Made by a program: the position numbers and the translations under genes
NCBI GenBank assembly: GCA_050010315.1
Contig: JBEKLG010000206.1
Location: 1-11,859, forward strand
From: Bog-793 sp050010315
Lineage (GTDB): Bacteria; Actinomycetota; Acidimicrobiia; Acidimicrobiales; Bog-793
Direction of reading: 5' to 3'
DNA: 11,859 nucleotides
Shown here: one piece after another, positions 1-4,594 of the stretch
Layout of the letters: the number at the start of each line of letters is the position of its first letter
Numbering within the stretch: position 1 is the stretch's first letter
Notes under the pieces: generated by a model
Databases searched by the model: none
What the model was told of the DNA's origin: nothing
The model's input: the letters and a program-made list of their open reading frames with translations, nothing else

Positions 1-77
1 AGTTGCTTGGCCGCCTCTTGCTGGGAGTGGCCGGCCGCGATTAGCTCCCGGGCCTCTTGCTCGTCGTGCTCGCTCAT
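1..77 (-). CDS. Partial HTH-like protein, N-terminus only (cut by left edge)
   Basis: Only the first 25 codons are present, so function cannot be named. The start is ATG at 77-75, preceded on the minus strand by a clear purine run (GGGGGGACAG) acting as a ribosome binding site. The visible peptide is acidic at first (MSEHDEQEARELI) and then reads AAGHSQQEAAKQ. This resembles the first helix and turn of helix-turn-helix proteins of the type 'ARxLxAxGxSxxEIAxxL'. It lies 26 bp after the RHH partner gene on the same strand and is probably the third gene of the partition operon. The HTH assignment is inference from about 20 residues. The rest of the gene lies outside the window. Confidence 0.6.
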   Translation of the reverse strand, partial: MSEHDEQEARELIAAGHSQQEAAKQ

Positions 78-103
78 CTGTCCCCCCTGTTCGTTGTGCC
101 CCG

Positions 104-502
104 TCACGGTTTCCGGTCCCGTAGGGCTCGCGTGTCGGCTCGGGCCAGGGTGAGGGCACGGCCCTTAAGGCGCGGGTCGCCGAGCATGATCGTTAGGAGA
201 GCTCGCACGATTGACGCCGCGGTTACGTCTCGGCTCGTCTCGTCGTCGAGCGCGTCGCGCTGCGTCGCCGTGAGCATTACCGGAAGGTTCGGCTTTGTTG
301 GCCGCTCCCCCGGCGCTACCTTCCGAGGCTGGCGATGTGGCGACGTGGCGACGTGGGGACGGTCCGGGCTGGTGTTTGGAGTTTCGGCGCCGAGAGAGCG
401 GAGCGTCGCGTCATTCGGTGCCGTGGCGGGCGGCGCTTTGCGTAGGCCGGCTAGATCGGCCGCGAGGGCGAGACGGCGGGATGGGGGCGGGCTTTCGGTC
501 AT
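104..502 (-). CDS. Ribbon-helix-helix protein, likely ParA partner (ParG/CopG-like)
   Basis: This 132-aa protein starts with ATG at 502-500, inside the stop of parA (ATGA overlap), so it is translationally coupled. The first 70 residues are Pro/Ser/Ala-rich and look disordered. Residues 73-79 (LPVMLTA) form a likely beta strand, followed by helix 80-88 and helix 93-107 (TAASIVRALLTIML). This is the strand-helix-helix layout of ribbon-helix-helix DNA-binding proteins. Small partners of short ParA proteins (ParG, Omega) typically have a flexible N-terminal arm that stimulates the ATPase and a C-terminal RHH that binds the centromere, which fits this architecture and position. Sequence identity to a named family was not testable. 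The gene itself contains three tandem copies of the GACGTGGC-like element (334-357) that also occurs upstream of parA. Confidence 0.75.
   Translation of the reverse strand: MTESPPPSRRLALAADLAGLRKAPPATAPNDATLRSLGAETPNTSPDRPHVATSPHRQPRKVAPGERPTKPNLPVMLTATQRDALDDETSRDVTAASIVRALLTIMLGDPRLKGRALTLARADTRALRDRKP
334..357 (+). repeat. Three tandem 8-bp GAYGTGGC repeats inside the partner gene
   Basis: The plus strand reads GATGTGGC, GACGTGGC, GACGTGGG in immediate succession, with a fourth GAC following. The same GACGTGGC word occurs upstream of parA near 1152-1166 and 1251-1273. The repeats are coding (His-Val-Ala-Thr-Ser region of the RHH protein), so they may be coincidental. Their match to the upstream cluster suggests an additional binding site for the partition protein. 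Confidence 0.5.
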
Positions 503-1122
503 GGTGAAACCTTCCGGTAGTAGGCGACGAGCTCGGCTAGGAGGGTTTCGCCGAATGTGGCGAGCTCGCCGCGGATCGGGTAGCCGAATGATCGCGCGAT
601 GGCTTCGCGCAACGGGAGCACCGTCGTGGCGAGGACGGCGCCCGCGTCGGCCATAGCGTCACGAGCCGCGGCCAGGGCCACGGTCCCGGCCCGCACCATC
701 GTCGCGACGACGATCGCCGGCCGTTCGGCCGTCTCGGCGAGGTCGAGGATTCGCCAGGTGCGGTCCAAATCGGCTGGCGTCGGCCGACTGGGAATGACGA
801 CGAGATCGGCGAGGGCGACGGCGGCGCCTATTCGTTTCGGATCGCCCGGCCCGAGATCGAGCACGACGAGCGGGTAAGTCTCAGCGCGTAGGTTGGCGAG
901 ACGGGCCGCGAGGTCGCTCGGGCGCACGTTCAGCACGACGGCGCTCGCTTCGAGGGGATGCCCGCGGGACCCCGCCAGCTGCGCCCAACGGGCCGCCGAG
1001 CCCTGCGCGTCGAGGTCGCACAGTAGGGCTCGCTCCCAATACCGGGCGCCGGTTTCCGCGATCGCGGTGGCGAGCGTCGTCTTGCCGCATCCCCCTTTGT
1101 CGTTGACGACTGCGACCAACAC
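499..1122 (-). CDS. parA: ParA-family partition ATPase (short type Ib form)
   Basis: This 207-aa ATPase would drive segregation of the replicon by ATP-dependent binding to the nucleoid and stimulation by its partner. A deviant Walker A motif lies at residues 8-16 (DKGGCGKTT), with the signature Lys9 and catalytic Lys14. Walker A' follows as CDLDAQGSA (Asp36, Asp38, Gln40), Walker B as VVLDLGPG (Asp89), and the typical VVIPSRPTPADL strand is near 108-119. There is no N-terminal HTH extension and the length is about 200 aa, which fits plasmid type Ib ParA/ParF rather than the long Ia forms. The start is GTG at 1122-1120. It lies 6 nt after a TAACGT box, so the message is probably leaderless. 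The stop overlaps the next gene by 4 bp. The gene faces away from the 1270-2913 cluster across a repeat-rich intergenic region that may serve as its operator. Confidence 0.93.
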   Translation of the reverse strand: MLVAVVNDKGGCGKTTLATAIAETGARYWERALLCDLDAQGSAARWAQLAGSRGHPLEASAVVLNVRPSDLAARLANLRAETYPLVVLDLGPGDPKRIGAAVALADLVVIPSRPTPADLDRTWRILDLAETAERPAIVVATMVRAGTVALAAARDAMADAGAVLATTVLPLREAIARSFGYPIRGELATFGETLLAELVAYYRKVSP

Positions 1123-1128
1123 GCCACG

Positions 1129-1134
1129 ACGTTA
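1129..1134 (-). promoter_or_regulatory. Leaderless -10 box of parA (TAACGT)
   Basis: On the minus strand TAACGT is followed by 6 nt and then the GTG start of parA. This is the spacing expected when transcription begins at or next to the first base of the start codon. No ribosome binding site precedes the GTG. The box overlaps the repeat ACGACGTT, so repressor binding there would block it. Confidence 0.5.
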
Positions 1135-1257
1135 GCACGTCGGACGCTAGGCACGTCGCCACGTCCGGCCGCCAACACGTCACGACGTAGCGACGTATCC
1201 GGGGAGAGGTGGGGAGCCGCGTCCGGGTGATTGCGCGTACCCGATACGTGGACGTGG

Positions 1258-1263
1258 TACACT
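1258..1263 (+). promoter_or_regulatory. Leaderless -10 box TACACT for the 1270 gene
   Basis: TACACT is followed by GGCGAC and then the GTG at 1270, so the transcript start should coincide with the start codon. There is no purine-rich ribosome binding site. The identical hexamer TACACT sits 8 nt before the ATG at 4390. No consensus -35 is visible. Confidence 0.5.
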
Positions 1264-1269
1264 GGCGAC

Positions 1270-1443
1270 GTGGCGAAACTTTCAACTCCCTCTCATAAGT
1301 GCGAGACGATCGCCCGCGCTGGCCGGCATTTGGAGATCGTCGGTCGTTGTCAGGGATCGGCTTACCGGCGCTTTGACGGGCGTTGGCTGTGCCGGGCTTG
1401 CACGCGTCGAGCTCGGGCGAGAATCGCTCAGGTGCCCCGGTGA
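1270..1443 (+). CDS. 57-aa four-cysteine zinc-ribbon-like protein
   Basis: The frame can be read from a TTG at 1231, but GTG at 1270 is preferred because the TACACT box ends 6 nt upstream. The protein is small and basic. It has Cys11, Cys27, Cys41 and Cys44 (the last pair in LCRAC) and His9, a spacing that could bind one zinc ion. The middle contains GSAYRRFDGRWLCRAC, reminiscent of small treble-clef or ribbon proteins of phages and plasmids where a G..W/Y..C..C motif ends the fold. Function is unknown. It opens a three-gene set with an HTH-like protein and an HNH nuclease. Its stop overlaps the next start (GTGA at 1440-1443), so the three are probably co-translated. Confidence 0.65.
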   Translation: MAKLSTPSHKCETIARAGRHLEIVGRCQGSAYRRFDGRWLCRACTRRARARIAQVPR

Positions 1444-1670
1444 CTAACCCGAAACTGAGCGCGGCGCTAAGCGTGGTCGCCCGTCTCTCGCGATCGACCG
1501 CCGCTCTGACCGCTAAGGCCCGCGCTCAGGCGGCCCGACGAGACGCGGCGATCCGTGCCGCTCGCGCTGAGGGCGCCACCTTCCGTGCGCTCGCGGAGGC
1601 CGCGGGGCTAACACCGCGGGCCGTGTTCAAGATTGTGGAAAAGGGGGAGCGAGGCCGGGGCCGTGGCTAG
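1440..1670 (+). CDS. 76-aa HTH-like DNA-binding protein
   Basis: The GTG at 1440 overlaps the preceding TGA. The longer frame from 1383 would overlap the upstream gene by 60 bp and is not favoured. Residues 1-45 are Ala/Arg-rich and helical (SRSTAALTAKARAQAARR). Residues 47-67 (TFRALAEAAGLTPRAVFKIVE) fit a helix-turn-helix with AEAAGLT as first helix and turn and PRAVFKIVE as recognition helix, as in sigma-4-like or transposase-type HTHs. The tail is Gly/Arg-rich. It may regulate the cluster or help the HNH protein. Nothing narrower can be said. The stop TAG overlaps the GTG start proposed for the HNH gene. Confidence 0.7.
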   Translation: MTNPKLSAALSVVARLSRSTAALTAKARAQAARRDAAIRAARAEGATFRALAEAAGLTPRAVFKIVEKGERGRGRG

Positions 1671-2913
1671 GGACCCGGAGAAGCGCAGGGCTTCTAATGC
1701 CCGTTACCGAGCTGCCCACCCGGAGAGGGTGCGGGCGTCCATTACCGCCTGGCGGGCGGCGCACTCTGAGAAGGTGAGGGCTTACGGCGCCGCTTGGCGA
1801 GCCGCCCATCGGGAGGAGCAGAGGGCATACCGGGCGACGTGGCGAGCCGCGCACCTCAAAACAGCGAGGGTGTATGACGCCGCTTGGAAAACTACTTGGC
1901 GCGCCACGCATCGGAAGGAAGATCAAGCTCGCGTGGCTGCCTGGCAAGCCGCCAATCCTGAAAAGGTGAAGACACGTAATGCGGCTTGGTATGCCGCGCA
2001 TCGCGAGGAAGCGAAGGCTTACAGGGTTTTCTACTACACCGTGCATCGTGAAGAAGTGAAGGCTTCCGTCACCGCCTGGGCATTGGCGCATTCCGAACAG
2101 GTGCGAGCCATTCACGCCAACCGCCGCGCCCGCGTAGCCGGCGCGCCTGGCGCCACGTCTCCCGCCGAATGGCAAGCCATCCTCGCGAGGTTCGGTCGAT
2201 GCTGCGCCTACTGCGGAAGCGACGAGCCGCGCTTGCACCGCGACCATGTAGTCGCCTTGGCGGCCGGCGGATCGAACTGGCCGGCCAATCTTGTCCCGGC
2301 CTGCCGCTCATGCAACTCGCGCAAGGGGACTAAGCCCCTCGCCGAGTTTTACGCCGCGTGCGTGGCCGCCGGCACGGCTGACCTTATGATGACCGCGCCA
2401 GTAGGTAATTTGGCTCTGACGAATGGCGACCTCGCCGACTGGAGGCGCGAGGCCCGCGCTTATGAGGACGGATACAAGCAGGGAATCGCCGACCAGCTCG
2501 GCCCAACGCGTCGCAAGCTCGCGGAGGCGGGCGCCGCGGGCGCGCTGCTCGTGTGGGTGCTCGGCCGACGACGGCACCCGCTCGGGGCGCTGTTCATTCT
2601 CGGCGCCCTAGCCGCGCTCGTCGCGGCCGTGGCGATTTTCCCGGTGCTTGTGGCGCTCGCGCTGGTGGTCGGTGCCGCGGGTTATGCCGCGTGCAAGGGC
2701 CGGCGCATCCCTGGGTACGCCTACCCGCTCGGCTTGGCGGCCGTGATTCTGTGCGGAGCCGCGGCGCCGCTATCGCTAGCCCTGACCCTTCCCGCGGCGA
2801 TCGGTGCCGCGTTTGCCAGTCATGCGGCGCGGGCGGATCGTGGCCCGGCGGAGCTCCCGCCGCGGACCTGGCCGGAAGCCGAGCCGATCGACGACGGCGA
2901 ACCGTCATTCTGA
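1663..2913 (+). CDS. HNH nuclease with 15-residue repeats and hydrophobic C-terminal tail
   Basis: This is a 416-aa protein from GTG at 1663, which overlaps the previous stop; a TTG at 1633 would add 10 residues. Residues 17-155 are nine degenerate copies of a 15-residue unit of the form AAHxEExRAYxAAWR, amphipathic and basic. Such N-terminal repeats are common in phage HNH proteins. Residues 179-229 form a zinc-bound HNH fold: CAYC (181-184), RDHV (Asp194, His195), NLVPAC (Asn209), CRSCN (214-218). All the metal-binding and catalytic positions expected for this family are present. Residues 230-288 are a charged linker. Residues 289-385 are strongly hydrophobic, with likely membrane spans near 307-341 and 353-385, then a short acidic Pro-rich tail. 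A nuclease tethered to the membrane is unusual. Alternatives are an ancestral gene fusion, or a membrane colicin-like or exclusion function. Confidence 0.85.
   Translation: MARDPEKRRASNARYRAAHPERVRASITAWRAAHSEKVRAYGAAWRAAHREEQRAYRATWRAAHLKTARVYDAAWKTTWRATHRKEDQARVAAWQAANPEKVKTRNAAWYAAHREEAKAYRVFYYTVHREEVKASVTAWALAHSEQVRAIHANRRARVAGAPGATSPAEWQAILARFGRCCAYCGSDEPRLHRDHVVALAAGGSNWPANLVPACRSCNSRKGTKPLAEFYAACVAAGTADLMMTAPVGNLALTNGDLADWRREARAYEDGYKQGIADQLGPTRRKLAEAGAAGALLVWVLGRRRHPLGALFILGALAALVAAVAIFPVLVALALVVGAAGYAACKGRRIPGYAYPLGLAAVILCGAAAPLSLALTLPAAIGAAFASHAARADRGPAELPPRTWPEAEPIDDGEPSF
1711..2127 (+). repeat. Degenerate 45-bp in-frame repeat array in the HNH gene
   Basis: About nine units of 45 bp encode the 15-residue AAH...AWR motif; one 12-bp insertion (TTWR) interrupts the periodicity after the fourth unit. 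The His/Trp and Glu/Arg positions are conserved while the codons have diverged. This points to selection on the protein rather than recent expansion. Confidence 0.8.
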
Positions 2914-2949
2914 TCGCACAGCGCTACGCCTCCCCCCCGGCCGCGTCCA

Positions 2950-2955
2950 TAGGAT
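2950..2955 (+). promoter_or_regulatory. Candidate -10 box TAGGAT for the tRNA
   Basis: TAGGAT lies 10 nt before the first base of the tRNA in the 52-bp gap after the HNH stop. It could give a short 5' leader removed by RNase P. No clear -35 is seen, and read-through from the HNH gene is also possible. Confidence 0.35.
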
Positions 2956-2965
2956 TCGAGCACGC

Positions 2966-3041
2966 CCCGGGGTAGCTCAACTGGCAGAGCAGCCGCCGGT
3001 CAAGTGGAAGGTTGCGGGTTCGAATCCCGCCCCCGGGGCCA
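2966..3041 (+). tRNA. tRNA with encoded CCA, probable anticodon GTC (Asp), non-canonical loop
   Basis: The 76 nt fold into a complete cloverleaf. Acceptor CCCGGGG (2966-2972) pairs with CCCCGGG (3031-3037), then discriminator G and an encoded CCA. The D arm is GCTC/GAGC with loop AACTGGCA. The T arm is GCGGG TTCGAAT CCCGC. The anticodon stem GCCGC/GTGGA has a terminal G-A mismatch and one G-U pair. The 7-nt loop is CGGTCAA, so positions 34-36 read GTC (aspartate) with A37. Position 33 is G where nearly all tRNAs have U. G73 and G10 agree with Asp identity. Encoded CCA and location on a mobile replicon resemble phage or plasmid tRNAs. It could be functional, decaying, or a remnant of an integration site. 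Confidence 0.8.
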
Positions 3042-3056
3042 GTGAGGCGGCGGCGG

Positions 3057-3065
3057 TGGTATGAT
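3057..3065 (+). promoter_or_regulatory. Extended -10 promoter TGG-TATGAT without a downstream gene
   Basis: TATGAT is one base from the sigma-70 consensus and is preceded directly by the TGN extension. Transcription should start near 3072. The next frames close within a few codons, so the product is probably an untranslated RNA entering the repeat region. No -35 match is visible, which is tolerated by extended -10 promoters. Confidence 0.45.
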
Positions 3066-3071
3066 TCGGGT

Positions 3072-3135
3072 ACTTGACCGGCGGCTAAAGCTCGCTTTTG
3101 AGCTAAAGCTTCCATGACACGGCCCTCGGGATGGC
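3072..3135 (+). other. Predicted start of untranslated RNA with GCTAAAGCT repeats and hairpin
   Basis: The sequence contains two copies of GCTAAAGCT (3084-3092 and 3102-3110) and a small hairpin AGCTC-GCTTTT-GAGCT (3089-3104). It is less GC-rich than the DNA on both sides. No terminator closes it, so its 3' end is unknown. The call rests on the promoter-like TATGAT just upstream. Confidence 0.3.
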
Positions 3136-3173
3136 GGTAGCGAAGCGCCTTCCCCGGGGGTCGTGCCGCGTCT

Positions 3174-3690
3174 CGCCCGCCGGCACCGTCACCCGCCGCG
3201 CCCATCCGGGCTCACGAGCGAGGGCTACCGGGCTCGCTCCGCCCCGAGCTCGCCCGCCGGTCATTCCCTACCGCCGCGCCCGGCTCGGGCTCACGAGCGA
3301 GGGCTACCGGGCTCGCTCCGCCCCGAGCTCGCCCGCCGGCACCGTCACCCGCCGCGCCCATCCTGGCTCGACGAGTGAGGCCCAGGGGGTCGCTCCGTCT
3401 CTCCCGATCCCGCCGGCACCTTCTAGCCGCCGCGGCTCGTCCGGCTCGACGAGGGAGGGCCACAGGCGCGCTCCGCCCCGAGCTCGCCCGCCGGCACCGT
3501 CACCCGCCGCGGCTCGTCCGGCTCGACGAGGGAGGGCCACAGGGGTCGCTCCGCTCCGAGCTCGCCCGCCGGCACCGTCACCCGCCGCGGCTCTCCCCGC
3601 TCGACGAGGGAGGGCCACAGGGGTCGCTCCGCCCCGAGCTCGCCCGCCGGCACCGTCTCCCGCCGCGGCTCTCCCGGCTCGACGAGCAAG
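3174..3690 (+). repeat. Tandem array of seven 76-79 bp GC-rich repeats
   Basis: The marker word CGCCCGCCGG (or its diverged form) ends at 3183, 3260, 3339, 3415, 3494, 3572 and 3650, giving periods of 77, 79, 76, 79, 78 and 78 bp. Each unit reads approximately GAGCTCGCCCGCCGGCACC, a CGTCACCCGCCGCG block, then a GGCTCGACGAGGGAGGGCC block. The fourth unit is the most diverged. Units 1-2 carry CACGAGCGAG and form a perfect GAGCGAG/CTCGCTC hairpin; later units carry GACGAGGGAG. Open frames run through in several phases because stop codons are rare at this GC content. The periods are not consistently multiples of three, which argues against a coding array. Confidence 0.85.
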
Positions 3691-3705
3691 GGGGGTCGTC
3701 CCCCC
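3690..3705 (+). other. G6-TCGT-C6 hairpin at the end of the repeat array
   Basis: Six G, a TCGT loop and six C form a very stable hairpin, followed by CCTCCCGTAG and then the first iterons. There is no uridine run directly after it on either strand, so it is not a classical terminator. It could pause polymerase or mark one boundary of the origin. Confidence 0.5.
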
Positions 3706-3737
3706 CCTCCCGTAGTTCTTACTACTTGTCGTTTCTA

Positions 3738-3938
3738 GCGGTTACAACGGTTACAGCGGTTACAGGGCAGGTCAGGGGCACAAGCGCGGGCGCTCGCAAA
3801 CCCTGAGGGCTCGGGAAGCGGTTACAGGGCAGGTCAGGGGCACAATTCCCGTGGCTTTTGAGCACCTGCGAACCCTGAGGGCTCGGGGAGAAAATAGCCT
3901 TTGACCAGGGCAGTAACACTTGTAACCGCTGTAACCGC
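3738..3938. other. Candidate replication origin: mirrored 9-bp iterons GCGGTTACA
   Basis: Three head-to-tail copies lie at 3738-3746, 3747-3755 and 3756-3764 (the second begins with A). A single copy is at 3818-3826. Two perfect inverted copies (TGTAACCGC) lie at 3921-3929 and 3930-3938, with a degenerate third at 3912-3920. The outer triplets therefore face each other about 150 bp apart. Between them, 3888-3906 is locally AT-rich (GAGAAAATAGCCTTTGACC), a possible unwinding site. Iteron arrays next to a replication operon are typical plasmid origins. The word is not a DnaA box. A multi-site operator is the main alternative. Confidence 0.6.
3755..3888 (+). repeat. Two composite direct repeats within the iteron region
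   Basis: A 29-bp block beginning AGCGGTTACAGGGCAGGTCA is identical at 3755-3783 and 3817-3845. A 17-bp block AACCCTGAGGGCTCGGG is identical at 3799-3815 and 3871-3887. The first unit (3755-3816) and the second (3817-3888) differ only in their middles. Each contains one iteron, so this looks like an internal duplication of an origin segment. Confidence 0.8.
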
Positions 3939-3952
3939 TGAAATGGCACCCT

Positions 3953-4130
3953 CCCGAGCCGTTCCCCCGTCGCGGCTCCCCGGAGGCCGCTCGACGGTCC
4001 CAGGGCGCCGGCTGTCGCGTCCCGCGGTCAGCCCGAGCCGTTCTCTCCCCGCGCTCCCCGGAGGCCGCTCGACGGTCCCAGGGCGCCGGCTGTCGCTCGC
4101 CACGGTCAGCCCGAGCCGCCCGCCCGCCGC
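3953..4130 (+). repeat. Second 78-bp tandem repeat, unrelated in sequence
   Basis: Units start at 3975 and 4053 with the first 44 bp identical (GCTCCCCGGAGGCCGCTCGA onward) and a second conserved block CGGTCAGCCCGAGCCG. A partial unit (CCGAGCCGTTCCCCCGTCGC) precedes at 3955. The 78-bp period equals that of the 3174-3690 array, although the sequences are different. No protein signal was recognised. Confidence 0.8.
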
Positions 4131-4164
4131 GGCTTTCCCGCGCCCGCCGGCCGTTGTTCGCCGA

Positions 4165-4269
4165 GCTCCGCCCCGAGCTCGCCCGCCGGTCATTCCCTAC
4201 CGCCGCGCCCGGCTCGGGCTCACGAGCGAGGGCTACCGGGCTCGCTCCGCCCCGAGCTCGCCCGCCGGC
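4165..4269 (+). repeat. 105-bp exact copy of 3236-3340
   Basis: This stretch is identical base for base to 3236-3340, covering the units with the GAGCGAG/CTCGCTC hairpin and the word CATTCCCTACCGCC. The two copies are direct repeats 929 bp apart and flank the iteron region. Recombination between them would delete the putative origin. Perfect identity points to recent duplication or ongoing gene conversion. Confidence 0.9.
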
Positions 4270-4298
4270 CATCGCTCCCGCCGTCGAGGCGCAGGTCA

Positions 4299-4316
4299 AA
4301 CTACAGATTTGTAGTT
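4299..4316. promoter_or_regulatory. Perfect inverted repeat AACTACA-GATT-TGTAGTT, candidate operator
   Basis: This 7-bp perfect dyad with a 4-bp spacer stands out as AT-rich in very GC-rich DNA. It is 60 bp upstream of the TACACT box of the replication operon. RHH repressors commonly bind such dyads, and the first gene of the operon is an RHH protein. It could equally be a weak hairpin ending transcripts from the left. A related imperfect dyad, GTAG-TTCTTA-CTAC, lies at 3712-3725. Confidence 0.45.
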
Positions 4317-4375
4317 CCGGCCGATTCTGAGCAAGGCGAGGGGAGTGGGGTCCACGCCTAGCGGCCGGGACGCGC

Positions 4376-4381
4376 TACACT
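4376..4381 (+). promoter_or_regulatory. -10 box TACACT of the replication operon, near-leaderless
   Basis: TACACT ends 8 nt before the ATG at 4390, so the transcript would begin at or within two bases of the start codon. There is no ribosome binding site in the gap (CTGCCTAC). The same hexamer drives the divergent gene at 1270. No -35 consensus is seen. Confidence 0.5.
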
Positions 4382-4389
4382 CTGCCTAC

Positions 4390-4590
4390 ATGACCCGCCC
4401 GGACAGATTTGTTCTCGTCAACGTCAGAGCCACGGAGACGCTAAGGCGTCAGGCGCAACTAGCCGCCCGCCAGCTGGACACGACGGTCGCCCGCGAGGTT
4501 CGGCGCCGGCTCCGCTCTCTCGTCGCCGAGGCTGGGCTGGAGCTTGACCCGGAGGTTGAGCCCGACGAGCCGACGAGCGCGAGAGCGTGA
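4390..4590 (+). CDS. 66-aa ribbon-helix-helix regulator (CopG/Arc-like)
   Basis: ATG at 4390 is chosen over a longer frame from 4345 because the -10 box lies between them. Residues 6-13 (RFVLVNVR) form the beta strand, residues 14-29 helix A and 31-46 (TTVAREVRRRLRSLV) helix B of a ribbon-helix-helix fold, followed by an acidic tail of about 18 residues. The length and layout match small plasmid copy-number repressors (CopG class) and antitoxins. No toxin gene follows. As first gene of the replication operon with a dyad upstream at 4299-4316, it is most simply an autoregulator that represses the replication genes. That role is inference. Confidence 0.75.
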   Translation: MTRPDRFVLVNVRATETLRRQAQLAARQLDTTVAREVRRRLRSLVAEAGLELDPEVEPDEPTSARA

Positions 4591-4594
4591 GCGC

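Larger units (their letters stand above)
1127..1273. repeat. Cluster of GACGT/ACGTC repeats, candidate parS and operator
   Basis: Between the divergent parA and the 1270 gene there are about nine GACGT or ACGTC words in 150 bp. They lie near 1128, 1138, 1153, 1161, 1178, 1184, 1192, 1252 and 1267, several within the longer word GACGTGGC or its complement. Both promoters of the divergent pair are embedded in the cluster. RHH partition proteins bind arrays of short repeats upstream of their operon, both as centromere and as operator. The role here is inferred from position and repetition; no known parS consensus was recognised. Confidence 0.55.

Noticed and set aside
57..656. Plus-strand 199-aa frame opposite parA and its partner
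   Set aside because: It is a shadow frame of the partition genes, Arg/Ser-rich, with no motif and no start signal.
2804..3064. Plus-strand frame reading through the tRNA with GVAQLAEQPPVKWKVAGSNP
   Set aside because: This peptide is the well-known false product of translating a tRNA gene; it overlaps the HNH gene and the cloverleaf.
2924..3205. Minus-strand frame containing GGGIRTRNLPLDRRLLCQLSY
   Set aside because: This is the classic spurious antisense-tRNA frame found in many genome annotations, not a gene.
3174..3690. CRISPR array
   Set aside because: The units are whole 76-79 bp tandem repeats without unique spacers, and no cas gene is present.
3131..3715. 194-aa Pro/Ala/Arg frame across the 78-bp repeats
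   Set aside because: Repeat periods of 77, 79 and 76 bp break the frame between units, several frames on both strands are open, and no start signal is present.
3722..3949. 75-aa minus-strand frame over the iterons
   Set aside because: Its sequence is only a reading of the iterons (PVTAVTVVT, RLQRLQ) and has no ribosome binding site.
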